This document shows, piece after piece, positions 1-6,702 of a DNA stretch of 64,000 bases. The notes beneath the pieces are model-generated. The model saw only the letters and a list, made by a program, of their open reading frames with translations. It was not told the DNA's origin and ran no database searches. Source of the DNA: CAXMRP01 sp965216515 (lineage in GTDB: Bacteria; Pseudomonadota; Alphaproteobacteria; Rhizobiales; Afifellaceae); contig OZ244173.1 in NCBI GenBank assembly GCA_965216515.1, positions 1,736,001 through 1,800,000 of the forward strand. Direction: 5' to 3'. Within the stretch, counting starts at the first letter, position 1; every line of letters begins with the position of its first letter. The translations under genes and the position numbers were made by a program.

Positions 1-1
1 G

Positions 2-187
2 GGATTCATAGATTGTATCGTCGAGGCAAGCCTAAAACCCTACGATATCGATCCGATCATTCCGATCATTCAAGGCGCCGGCGGATCCATCACGGATTGG
101 CAGGGCGAATCCCCGACTGGCAAGAGCAACATCATAGCCGCCGGCGACCGCCGCGTACTCGACGATGTCCTGACGCTTATCAATTGA
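2..187 (+). CDS. hisN: C-terminal end of inositol-monophosphatase-family protein, probably histidinol-phosphatase (5' truncated by window)
   Basis: The first 61 codons are open from the window edge to TGA at 185-187. The translation reads DCIVEASLKPYDIDPIIPII and then a GAGGSITDW segment. This matches the C-terminal metal/substrate region of the inositol monophosphatase superfamily, especially the HisN type that dephosphorylates histidinol phosphate in histidine synthesis. The LKPYD motif favours HisN over SuhB. The end, with AAGDRRVLDDVLTLIN, is also typical of the family. The start and the catalytic DxxD region lie outside the window, so the substrate assignment is inferred. It converges on the hydrolase gene that ends at 209. 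Confidence 0.8.
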   Translation, partial: GFIDCIVEASLKPYDIDPIIPIIQGAGGSITDWQGESPTGKSNIIAAGDRRVLDDVLTLIN

Positions 188-208
188 CAGGGATCGCCGG
201 CTGCTTGG

Positions 209-1210
209 CTATCCTGTCACCTGAACCGGCTCGGTCGCCTCTTCCGGCATCCGTCCGGGGATGAACGCTTCCAGGGCTGCGAGAAACTGGTCGCGATAGA
301 TATCCCGCTCCATCATGATTTCATGAGCGGCCCCCGGGATACGCACATACGCGCACGTCTTGGAGTGCGCGCACAGCCGTTCGATTGCCGCATTTGAAAC
401 GACCCGGTCCGATCCCGCCATCAAAATGAGCACCGGAATGGGAATCCGGTTGGCGAATTCGATGGTTTTGAAATGATTGATCGCCTGTACGGCGGCATGA
501 AGCCATGACACGGTCGGCGGCCCCAGCCCAAGTTCGGGCATTGCGGCGACGACTGCGGAATTGCGCTTGTAGCGTCGGGGATCGCTTGTCACGTCGTTTC
601 CCTGAAACGGCGAAAGCTGAACCGGCCCGCGCCGGCGGAAGCTGAACGTGGCATAGATTTCACCCAGGCCCAGATATCGCAACAGCGAGGTAACGGGTTC
701 GTATCCGCGCAAAGACCTGCCGTGAAGACCGAGAAGTGGTCCGGTCAGCAGGATCCGGTCGATTTGTGTCCGCCCACGGGTCGCGTACATCAGCGCAACA
801 GCGGCGCCGGTCGAATGCGCGAGAATGGCATATGGCGGCGCGCAATCGGGCAACAACACCGTGCGCACGAACACATCGACATCGCTGGCATAATCTTCAA
901 ATGAATCGACATGGCCTTTCAGCGGATTGCGCAGGACCCGCTGCGATCCGCCCTGGCCCCGCAGATCGAATGTCGCCACCGAAAATCCGCGCCGGCGAAG
1001 ATCACTGACCGTTTCGAAATATTTCTCGATATATTCCGATCGACCCTGAATGATCAGAATTGTGCCGCGCGTCGGACGCCGCAGCGCCGGCCAGCAGGCG
1101 TAACGCAGCTTCAAACCATCGACCGCCTCAAACAGGCCGCACGATGTATCCGGCGGCAGCGGATTGAGCGGGGTGTCTGCTAGCCTGTCGATCGCCGCCT
1201 GTCTGGCCAT
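209..1210 (-). CDS. Alpha/beta hydrolase, lysophospholipase/monoacylglycerol-lipase-like (Hydrolase_4 family)
   Basis: A 333-residue alpha/beta hydrolase. Visible motifs are the oxyanion-side strand ILIIQGRSEYIEKY (about 51-64), FDLRGQGGS (about 81-89), and the nucleophile elbow AHSTGA with Ser133, a variant of GHSMGG. The acid residue lies in MAGSDRVV and the base in GAAHEIMME near the C-terminus, which completes the triad. Family members hydrolyse acyl esters such as lysophospholipids; the real substrate is unknown. The frame is open further upstream, but ATG at 1210 is chosen because GAAGG lies about nine bases before it and the upstream residues are Arg-rich and unlike the family. No signal peptide is seen, so it is probably cytoplasmic. 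It stands alone on its strand. Confidence 0.75.
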   Translation of the reverse strand: MARQAAIDRLADTPLNPLPPDTSCGLFEAVDGLKLRYACWPALRRPTRGTILIIQGRSEYIEKYFETVSDLRRRGFSVATFDLRGQGGSQRVLRNPLKGHVDSFEDYASDVDVFVRTVLLPDCAPPYAILAHSTGAAVALMYATRGRTQIDRILLTGPLLGLHGRSLRGYEPVTSLLRYLGLGEIYATFSFRRRGPVQLSPFQGNDVTSDPRRYKRNSAVVAAMPELGLGPPTVSWLHAAVQAINHFKTIEFANRIPIPVLILMAGSDRVVSNAAIERLCAHSKTCAYVRIPGAAHEIMMERDIYRDQFLAALEAFIPGRMPEEATEPVQVTG

Positions 1211-1368
1211 GGCGCACCGCCTTCGCATTGGTGAGTCGCCGCGCAGATGGAAGCGCCGCCGGTGCTTCGTGATAGGAAAAATGCGCTGACCGGGCAAGCA
1301 GCCGGAGATACGGCAGTTTGGGGATCGCCGGCGGCGCGGCACTGCAATGTTTACGCCGTGACCGGTCT

Positions 1369-1405
1369 AAAAAAGACGAACCGGCGGTCAGAAGACCGCC
1401 GGTTC
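1369..1405 (-). terminator. Rho-independent terminator
   Basis: Perfect 12-bp arms at 1378-1389 and 1394-1405 with a 4-base loop. Read on the minus strand they are followed by a run of six T (A run at 1369-1374). It lies about 75 bases past the stop of the minus-strand PepSY-like gene ending at 1479 and should end that transcript. Confidence 0.85.
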
Positions 1406-1478
1406 AATCGGGCACCGGAGGGGGCGTTAGCGGCACCCGAACTGTCCATGTGGCGGTGGTTTGCCACACGGATATTGT

Positions 1479-1862
1479 CTAGAAAATTGCGTACACAAAC
1501 TCGCGTTTGAGAATCCTTGCATTGCGGGCGCTGATCACCAGGCGAACCCTGTGTCCGCGGGGCGTCACCGCATAAAGCCGATAAATCCGACCTCTGCGGT
1601 CGGTAAACCGAATATGTCTGTAACCCCTTTGGCGGAGGATACGGCGGACCTGCCGGGCCGTAAGGTTAAGACGGCGCACCGGCTGATGGCGCCAGTGCCT
1701 GCGCCAAACGTTGTGAACGGGAACGAGATCGCCGGCACGCTGCAACTCGCCGGCAATAGGGGGATCGACCCGTATAATGGTTGAGCCCGCCTCCGCCATA
1801 CCGACGCCAGTCGCAAACACAAGGGCAGCCGCGGCGGCCGCCATGCGCGATCGTTTCGTCAT
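1479..1862 (-). CDS. Small secreted basic protein with a PepSY-like C-terminal domain
   Basis: A 127-residue protein. Residues 1-25 form a signal peptide (basic MTKRSR start, Ala-rich core, cleavage near MAEA-G). The mature part is very rich in Arg. It ends with a PepSY-like pattern: an RQVRRILRQRGYRHI helix-turn, then RRGRIYRLYAVTPRGHRV and a RNARIL tail, resembling the V..GY....GR.Y.V.A.....DA.TG.IL pattern of that fold. PepSY-like domains are periplasmic or secreted and some inhibit proteases; the role here is unknown. ATG at 1862 follows AAGGTG about eight bases upstream, so the longer open frame is disfavoured. The next gene on the strand (2093-2851) has the same kind of domain. Confidence 0.6.
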   Translation of the reverse strand: MTKRSRMAAAAAALVFATGVGMAEAGSTIIRVDPPIAGELQRAGDLVPVHNVWRRHWRHQPVRRLNLTARQVRRILRQRGYRHIRFTDRRGRIYRLYAVTPRGHRVRLVISARNARILKREFVYAIF

Positions 1863-2092
1863 GTCCCACACCTTGATCTTCCAACAATCGTACCGCTGGC
1901 TCTGACGGCCATTTCCGGATCGATGCGAAAACCTAACAAGCGGTGCCTGAACCAAACCGAAAGGGCCCGTTCAGATTGGGTTCAGGTTGCCTGACGTTAC
2001 GTAAGGTGGAGTTCGGCGACACCGGCCGCTGCCGACCGCCAGCTCGCGGCCTCTGCGCTTGCCGGAGAAAGCACTGAAAACACTGGGGAAAT

Positions 2093-2851
2093 TCAATATA
2101 CGACCAACGGGTCGCGCTCCGCGCGTTCCTTGGCGGCGTCGGGGTCCGGCGGCGGTGGCAGGGCCAGTTTCGGGCTGACTTTCTGAACCGGCGGCGGAAC
2201 AGCGGCAACAATCGCCGGCCGGGCGCGTGGAATCGGTGCAACCGCAGGATTCGGGACAGCGCGTTCGGTCGCCCAATTTCCCGGTCTTCGCGCCGGCCTG
2301 TGTGCTGGAATCGTGCCGGGACCGATCGCCTCGTCGGGCACCGTTCGCGCCGGCTCCGCTGCGGCCGGCCCACCCGCGCCGGGAAACGGCACGCCGGCCG
2401 GCCCGAGAATTCGCGCCTCGACAATGCCGCCGGTGAAACGATCCACGGCAAGTTGCACGCGCCGACCCGCGGGGTCGATGGCCGAGACGCCGACATGCCG
2501 GCCGATCCGTTCGCCAAACACGATCTGGTGATAGCCCAGCCCGTGCAGATGACGGATGAGCATCGCCGGTCCGGTTTGGCCGGACGGTGCCACCCGCCTG
2601 GTCGTTCCCCGCCAGCCGCCAACCGGACCGCCCCCGGAAAAACCGAAATAGACGATCTCCGCCGAGGCCGGCCGCGCGCCGCCGCCCAGGCACAGGCCGG
2701 TGGCCAGAACCAGGACCGTCGCAGCCGACAGGAGTTCGGAAAAACGGACCGGCACCAGGCCGGACCGTGGGACCGGCACCGGATCGGACCGCGGGTCGGA
2801 TCTGGAGGGTGATATCGGAGCGGGCGGCAATGTGGATCGGACGATGGGCAT
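2093..2851 (-). CDS. Secreted Pro/Arg-rich protein with PepSY-like domain
   Basis: A 252-residue protein. ATG at 2851 is supported by a perfect AGGAGG seven bases upstream. The N-terminus is unusually long for an export signal: about 37 residues rich in Ser, Pro, Asp and Arg precede a hydrophobic core at 40-57 and a probable cleavage after ASA (about 64). The central part (roughly 90-145) has a PepSY-like layout: HLHGLGYHQIVF, then VGVSAIDPAGRRVQLAVD and TGGIVEARIL. The C-terminal third is Pro/Ala/Arg-rich and probably disordered. It resembles the 127-residue neighbour only in the PepSY-like part. The function is not recognised. The open frame continues upstream to about 3322 through a Gly-rich 12-bp repeat, but the Shine-Dalgarno site argues for the internal start. 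Confidence 0.55.
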   Translation of the reverse strand: MPIVRSTLPPAPISPSRSDPRSDPVPVPRSGLVPVRFSELLSAATVLVLATGLCLGGGARPASAEIVYFGFSGGGPVGGWRGTTRRVAPSGQTGPAMLIRHLHGLGYHQIVFGERIGRHVGVSAIDPAGRRVQLAVDRFTGGIVEARILGPAGVPFPGAGGPAAAEPARTVPDEAIGPGTIPAHRPARRPGNWATERAVPNPAVAPIPRARPAIVAAVPPPVQKVSPKLALPPPPDPDAAKERAERDPLVVY

Positions 2852-3017
2852 GACGGACCTCCTTGACAACGGATTTCCTCGTCTTCGCCCCCCCGGCCGG
2901 ACCCCCGCCGCACGGTCGAATGGCCGCGCGGCTCCATAGGATATCGGCGTCAATGGCCCACGATCAAGGCGGCACCATGGCAAACCGGACCGGCATGGCG
3001 CCTGAACGGCCGCCCGG

Positions 3018-3077
3018 CCGCCATCGTACCCGCCACCGTACCCGCCATTGTTTCCGCCATTGTTTCCGCCCTTCTCC
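3018..3077. repeat. 12-bp tandem repeat, five units
   Basis: Five consecutive 12-mers beginning CCGCC at 3018, 3030, 3042, 3054 and 3066. Units 3 and 4 are identical (CCGCCATTGTTT); the others differ at a few positions. On the minus strand one frame gives Gly-Gly-Asn/Tyr repeats, but no convincing start codon drives it. It lies in the 483-base gap between the PepSY-like gene and hsp20. Apart from this array and the hsp20 control region, nothing else is recognised in that gap. Confidence 0.8.
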
Positions 3078-3198
3078 CCGTCATCCCTGCGCGCTATCCG
3101 GCTGCGGCGGCTGGGGCCCGCGACCGACGCCGGGATCGTTCGCCGGCCATGCCGGTTCCGCCGCCGCCAAACGGCGAAAAAACCACGCGCCACAGGGG

Positions 3199-3228
3199 TT
3201 GAAACCGGGAATTCCGGTTCCCATCTGA
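3199..3228 (+). promoter_or_regulatory. Candidate sigma-32 (RpoH) heat-shock promoter of hsp20
   Basis: TTGAAA at 3199-3204, a 15-base spacer, then CCCATCTGA at 3220-3228. This resembles the heat-shock consensus (TTGAAA, 11-16 bases, CCCATnT). It lies 107-136 bases upstream of the hsp20 ATG, leaving about 100 bases of leader, enough for the thermometer described next. Assignment is by pattern and context only. Confidence 0.55.
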
Positions 3229-3235
3229 ATTCACG

Positions 3236-3329
3236 CAGGCGCCAAACGGGCCTGTAGACCCCGCCTGTCTCGCCAATTCGGGAGTGCCGGCGCGGTCGCA
3301 CACATGTTGCTCGACAAACCAAGAGGACA
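3236..3329 (+). promoter_or_regulatory. Candidate ROSE-type RNA thermometer in the hsp20 leader
   Basis: The ribosome-binding segment GAGGACA (3323-3329) can pair with TGTTGCTC (3305-3312). Base by base this gives U-A, G-C, U-A, U-G, a bulged G, then C-G, U-A, C-G. The core is UUGCU opposite AGGA with one unpaired G, the hallmark of ROSE elements that melt on heating in rhizobial small heat-shock mRNAs. The loop is ten bases. An upstream hairpin is also possible with CAGGC at 3236-3240 and GCCTG at 3250-3254. The gene downstream is an Hsp20, the usual client. Confidence 0.65.
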
Positions 3330-3334
3330 CGACA

Positions 3335-3805
3335 ATGCGTACATTCGATCTCAGCCCCCTTTATCGTTCGACCATCGGTTTCGACCGGCTTTTCTCGCTG
3401 ATGGACCAGCTGCCCGGCGCCGACGGCAACGGCCAGGGCTATCCGCCCTACAATATCGAGCGCACCGGCGACAACGCCTACCGCATCTCCATGGCGGTGG
3501 CCGGCTTCGGCGAAGGCGATATCGATATCGAGGCCAAGGAAAACGTGCTCACCGTGACCGCCGAGAAAAAGGAGGAGGAGCAGTCCTCCGGATCCGGCGA
3601 GGTGCTCTATCGCGGCATCGCGGCCCGCTCATTCGAGCGCCGCTTCCAGCTTGCCGACCATGTCGAGGTGACCGGCGCGGCCCTGGAAAACGGCCTCCTG
3701 CACATCGATCTCGTGCGCGAACTGCCCGAGGCCATGAAGCCCCGCAAGATCGCCATTGGCGGCGGCGGCAAGAAGGCCAAGCAGATCGACGCCAAGGCCG
3801 CCTGA
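3335..3805 (+). CDS. Small heat-shock protein, Hsp20/IbpA family
   Basis: A 156-residue alpha-crystallin-type chaperone. It has the IbpA-like N-terminus (MRTFDLSPLYRSTIGFDRLF), an alpha-crystallin domain from about residue 35 (YNIERTGDNAYRISMAVAGF, then VLTVTA), the Y/F-RGIA-RSFERRF block and the AALENGLLHIDL strand. The short C-terminal tail carries RKIAIG, the I-x-I motif that docks onto neighbouring subunits. These proteins hold unfolding proteins in the cytoplasm during heat stress. ATG at 3335 is preferred over an upstream in-frame ATG at 3284 because AGAGGA precedes it and the family begins here. Regulation appears two-layered: a sigma-32-like promoter and a thermometer over the ribosome-binding site. 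A terminator follows at 3864. Confidence 0.93.
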   Translation: MRTFDLSPLYRSTIGFDRLFSLMDQLPGADGNGQGYPPYNIERTGDNAYRISMAVAGFGEGDIDIEAKENVLTVTAEKKEEEQSSGSGEVLYRGIAARSFERRFQLADHVEVTGAALENGLLHIDLVRELPEAMKPRKIAIGGGGKKAKQIDAKAA

Positions 3806-3863
3806 CACGGCGCGGAAATCCGACCACGGGCAAACGGACTGCAAGGTCCGCCAGCAATTCAAG

Positions 3864-3888
3864 CCCCGGCCAATGGCCGGGGCTTTTT
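3864..3888 (+). terminator. Rho-independent terminator of hsp20
   Basis: Inverted arms AGCCCCGGC and GCCGGGGCT followed by TTTTT at 3884-3888, about 60 bases after the hsp20 stop. The arms can extend almost to the centre of the loop. The same structure recurs at 5848. Confidence 0.8.
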
Positions 3889-3894
3889 GGTTGG
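3864..3894 (+). repeat. 31-bp direct repeat, copy A (terminator-bearing)
   Basis: This 31-base segment matches 5847-5877 at 29 of 31 positions, including the hairpin, the T run and the GGTTGG tail. The two copies are in the same orientation, about 1.98 kb apart, and enclose the PcfJ-like gene. Confidence 0.85.
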
Positions 3895-4156
3895 GGCGCA
3901 ACCGCGCCGGCCTTCGTCCCGCACCGGAACGGCCCCGGTTTGGGCAACCTTTCAACGCCTGTTTTGATCATCAGACCGTCGTTCGCGCGGGCCCGGGAAC
4001 GGAACGTCACGATGCCGCCGCCGCCGGCATTGATCGCCAGGCAGGAAGGGAGCGCCGACCGTCATTTCCAAGGCGATAATACGGGGAAGGGAAGAAATCC
4101 GAACCATCCCCATGTTGCATTCCTGCACTATTCCCGCAGAAAAAAAATCGCCCTAC

Positions 4157-4193
4157 TTGCCCGGGCGCCAATTGATCTTATATTCCGGCGCCC
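4157..4193 (+). promoter_or_regulatory. Possible promoter with inverted repeat around the -10
   Basis: TTGCCC (4157-4162), a 16-base gap and TATATT (4179-4184) resemble a housekeeping promoter. GGGCGCC at 4163-4169 and GGCGCCC at 4187-4193 form perfect 7-bp arms around the -10, a layout that could be an operator. It is the most AT-rich stretch in this gap and lies 37 bases before a small reading frame with a strong ribosome-binding site. Confidence 0.35.
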
Positions 4194-4229
4194 TCACGAG
4201 CGGAATCGAGACAGCCAGGAAGGAACAAG

Positions 4230-4304
4230 ATGATCGAACCAGTACACATCCATCAGTTGGACGTGGAAGCTGGCTCGTCCTGTTCCGGGCGCGCCGCTTA
4301 CTGA
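4230..4304 (+). CDS. Possible 24-residue small protein or decayed gene start
   Basis: ATG at 4230 is preceded by AGGAAGGA at suitable spacing and by a promoter-like sequence. The frame reads MIEPVHIHQLDVEAGSSCSG and four more residues before TGA. It has no family I recognise. It may be a real small peptide, or the 5' end of a gene broken by a frameshift, because protein-like stretches continue in other frames for about 130 bases. The PcfJ-like gene begins about 220 bases downstream on the same strand. Confidence 0.25.
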   Translation: MIEPVHIHQLDVEAGSSCSGRAAY

Positions 4305-4521
4305 CATCCGTCGAGATACCCGCACAATCCTGATGGGATGACCTGACCGCATCGCGGAACAGGTCGCCAGCGCCGTGCGTCTGGATCAAGTCCCATCGGC
4401 GCGTGCGGCACTCGCGGATCCTGAATCCCTGACCTGAAGTTTGCTTCATCGCCGCAGAAGGCGTGGCCAGCCACGCGCGCGTGCGCGCCGGAACGGTCCG
4501 GAAGCATGCAGGAGAACAATA

Positions 4522-5673
4522 TTGTCACGCGCTTTGGCCGACAGGCGTGGCACCCCGATCCGTCCGAATCTGGACGTCCAGTTGCGGCGCTACGACCGCA
4601 GTTGCAGGAGGCGTTTGCGCAAATTCGCGCGGGCCGGCGACCGGTTGAAGGATCTTGTCTACACGTTTCCTGCGGCGGCCTTCACCATCACCGGATCGAA
4701 ACGGGATCCCATTCGTGACAAAGAAGCGATCCGACTGGTGCGGGGCGGCGCGCCGCTGCGCGACATCGGGCTTTCGCTGAATCTACCATACTGGACACGG
4801 AGCCTGCCGCCGGAGGCGTTTGTCGAGAGGCTTGGGACGATGCCCGGCAGCAACGGGTTTTCGCGCCGCATCGTGAACCAGTTCCCGGGAAATCCGCGAC
4901 ACAGCGCGATGTGGCTTCAGTGGGTTCTGCGCGGCAATGCGCTCTGTGATGAAGCCTTCGCCGTGTGGATCGCGCGCCAGGATTTCTGGCATGAAAACGG
5001 GCCGGATGCACAAACGATTCTACCGCTGGCGGCGTTCGCCTGGTATTCGACCACGGAACGGACGACCGCCCGCAGCCTGATCGATCGACCCTGGAAAGCG
5101 AAATCGAGCTTCGGATCGGCACTGGAAGCCGCGCAAAGTTGGTTTGTCCGCTGCCTGAATGACTATTGCAACGACGTGGATGGCGCCACAGGCCGCTGGT
5201 TTGTGGCGCAGCGGTCTTGCAGATTTCGCATCGTGCCTCTGTGCACGCCGAAAGAGTTGGTCATGGAAGGCAAGCGTATGGGCAATTGCGTTGGCAGCTA
5301 CGAACGGCGGGTATTGACTGGTGCCAGCCTCATCTATTCGGTCCGACGCCGTAATGCCCACGTGGCGACAATGGATATTCGTCCGCGTTCGGACCGCTCC
5401 GGCCAGCCGGTCATTGCCCAGCTTCTCGGTCCCGGAAATGCACCCGTTCGAGAGGATGTCATGGGTGCGGCCAAACATTGGTTGTCCCGCCAGGGACCGT
5501 ATCCGTTTGTCGGAGCTGGCGCCTTGCAGCATATGCCATTCAACAAGCAGAGGTGGGCGGACCTTTGGGCACCGTTCATGGTTGCCAAGAACGTATCCGG
5601 ACTGGACGTTCAACCGCTGGCGATCAAACGGGCCATCGAGCGCCTTTCGCTGATCGCCTCGTCTCAGACATAG
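4522..5673 (+). CDS. PcfJ-like domain protein
   Basis: A 383-residue protein. Its C-terminal half carries the PcfJ signature: CTPKELVMEGKRMGNCVGSY with Cys256, a following GASLIYSVRR strand, a THVATMDI-like strand (NAHVATMDIR) and a Q-LG-GN motif (IAQLLGPGNAPV). PcfJ was named from the Enterococcus pCF10 conjugation region and homologues occur in plasmids, phages and chromosomes; their biochemical role is unknown. The N-terminal 200 residues have no recognised domain. The start chosen is TTG at 4522, seven bases after AGGAGA. The frame stays open to an earlier TTG at 4441, but that stretch is a run of Arg codons. No conjugation or phage genes surround it. It ends in a 16-bp tandem duplication and is bracketed by 31-bp direct repeats. 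Confidence 0.7.
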   Translation: MSRALADRRGTPIRPNLDVQLRRYDRSCRRRLRKFARAGDRLKDLVYTFPAAAFTITGSKRDPIRDKEAIRLVRGGAPLRDIGLSLNLPYWTRSLPPEAFVERLGTMPGSNGFSRRIVNQFPGNPRHSAMWLQWVLRGNALCDEAFAVWIARQDFWHENGPDAQTILPLAAFAWYSTTERTTARSLIDRPWKAKSSFGSALEAAQSWFVRCLNDYCNDVDGATGRWFVAQRSCRFRIVPLCTPKELVMEGKRMGNCVGSYERRVLTGASLIYSVRRRNAHVATMDIRPRSDRSGQPVIAQLLGPGNAPVREDVMGAAKHWLSRQGPYPFVGAGALQHMPFNKQRWADLWAPFMVAKNVSGLDVQPLAIKRAIERLSLIASSQT

Positions 5674-5691
5674 GACGTCTCAGACATAGGA
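5660..5691 (+). repeat. Perfect 16-bp tandem duplication across the PcfJ-like stop codon
   Basis: CGTCTCAGACATAGGA occurs at 5660-5675 and again at 5676-5691 without mismatch. The gene's TAG (5671-5673) is in the first copy, so the second copy is untranslated. It looks like a recent slippage or duplication event. Confidence 0.9.
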
Positions 5692-5846
5692 AATGATCGC
5701 AATCCGTTGAATTGCCGCCATGCCCTAAGGGCTTGTTTGTTCGCTCGATATTTCCGGATTTTCGGTTTCCGGCTTCCTGATCTCACTGCAGGCGATGGAC
5801 GACCGGCGGTGGCACCGGGCCGGACGCCCCGCAATTCAATTGCAAA

Positions 5847-5877
5847 TCCCGGCCAATCGCCGGGGCTTTTTGGTTGG
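5847..5877 (+). repeat. 31-bp direct repeat, copy B
   Basis: Same orientation as 3864-3894 and identical except at the first and twelfth bases. The conservation extends past the hairpin and T run into GGTTGG, more than a chance terminator would need. Confidence 0.85.
5848..5871 (+). terminator. Rho-independent terminator after the PcfJ-like gene
   Basis: CCCGGC (5848-5853) pairs with GCCGGG (5859-5864) around a five-base loop, followed by GC and TTTTT (5867-5871). It lies 175 bases after the PcfJ-like stop. Confidence 0.7.
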
Positions 5878-6002
5878 CGGGCTTGAGCGGCGATCCGGGC
5901 ACTCCGTCCGGTGCTTCTCGCCGGCATACCTGCCTGCGGCATTAACGCGATCACAACCGCGCCCATGGCATGTTGCCGGGTTCGTCGTATCCGGAGTCAG
6001 GC

Positions 6003-6524
6003 GTGGGTCAGGTCATCCAGTTGCAACGCCGGCGTCGCCACAGGCGGTGGCGCCCTGCAATCAGCGGCCGCCGCGGGCGCCGGCCTTGGCGTCTGGCGCG
6101 GCTGTTGGAGTGGGCGGTCCTGTTGGCCATTGCCGGTCTGCTTTACCGGTTGGCCCAGCCGAGGGACGACCTGACGGGCGCATTCCATGTCTGCACCAGC
6201 GCCCTCACCAGGACCTGCGTAATCGACGGCGACACGATCCGTCATCAGGGCACCACGATCCGCGTGCTGGATATCGATGCGCCGGAGGTCTTCTCGCTCC
6301 GATGCGAGGCGGAAGCCGCACGCGGCCGCGCGGCGACCCGCCGCCTGACCGAACTGATGAACCAGGGGGCGTTCTCGCTGGTCGCCAGCGGAGACAGCGA
6401 CATCGACAGGTATGGCCGCACCCTTCGGACCATCAAACGCGACGGGCGTTCCCTCGGCGCCATACTCGTCGCGGAGGGCTTGGCCCGCCCCTGGGACGGC
6501 GCCCGGCGGAGTTGGTGCGACTGA
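6003..6524 (+). CDS. Membrane-anchored staphylococcal-nuclease-like (thermonuclease) protein
   Basis: A 173-residue protein. Residues 1-33 are very basic, 34-50 form one hydrophobic segment (LARLLEWAVLLAIAGLLYRL), and the rest is an SNase fold starting CVIDGDTIRHQGTTIRVLDI. Arg87, Glu95 and Arg139 (in DRYGR) have the spacing of staphylococcal nuclease Arg35, Glu43 and Arg87 (8 and 44 residues apart), so the site looks active. It would face the periplasm and cleave nucleic acid phosphodiester bonds with Ca2+. Cys64, Cys72 and Cys101 could form a disulfide. GTG at 6003 follows GGAG by six bases and is preferred to ATG at 5970, which lacks a ribosome-binding site. Confidence 0.8.
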   Translation: MGQVIQLQRRRRHRRWRPAISGRRGRRPWRLARLLEWAVLLAIAGLLYRLAQPRDDLTGAFHVCTSALTRTCVIDGDTIRHQGTTIRVLDIDAPEVFSLRCEAEAARGRAATRRLTELMNQGAFSLVASGDSDIDRYGRTLRTIKRDGRSLGAILVAEGLARPWDGARRSWCD

Positions 6525-6702
6525 ACACCGGCCGTATCCGTTCAGCGGATTGAAACCCGGAATCGGCGCATCGCCATCGCGCCCGCATCAGGGGCGGCAT
6601 TTGGACTTGTTGATCCCGGCCGCGTTTGTCGCCTATTGCGGCCTGACGCCGACTGCCGCAACCGCGAGCCGGCAGCCGTGCCCAACACACAGGAACACCC
6701 CG

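Larger units (their letters stand above)
3806..4521. other. 716-base region between hsp20 and the PcfJ-like gene
   Basis: It contains a terminator/direct repeat (3864-3894), a possible promoter within an inverted repeat (4157-4193) and a possible 24-codon gene (4230-4304). From about 4305 to 4450 there are short protein-like stretches in shifting frames (one reads RIAEQVASAVRLDQVPSARA and stops at about 4437), which could be the decayed remains of a gene. No intact family was recognised there. Confidence 0.4.
5674..6002. other. 329-base gap after the PcfJ-like gene
   Basis: It holds the second half of the 16-bp duplication and the second terminator repeat at 5847-5877. Between 5692 and 5846 and between 5878 and 6002 I see no gene or clear control element apart from a GGAG before the nuclease start. 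Confidence 0.5.

Noticed and set aside
4441..4521. Extension of the PcfJ-like gene to TTG at 4441
   Set aside because: The added residues are a run of Arg/Ala without family support, while AGGAGA precedes TTG at 4522.
5664..5966. A 100-codon minus-strand frame over the second terminator repeat
   Set aside because: It reads through a hairpin, has no start signal, and a similar frame over the first repeat copy shows that the likeness is due to the DNA repeat.
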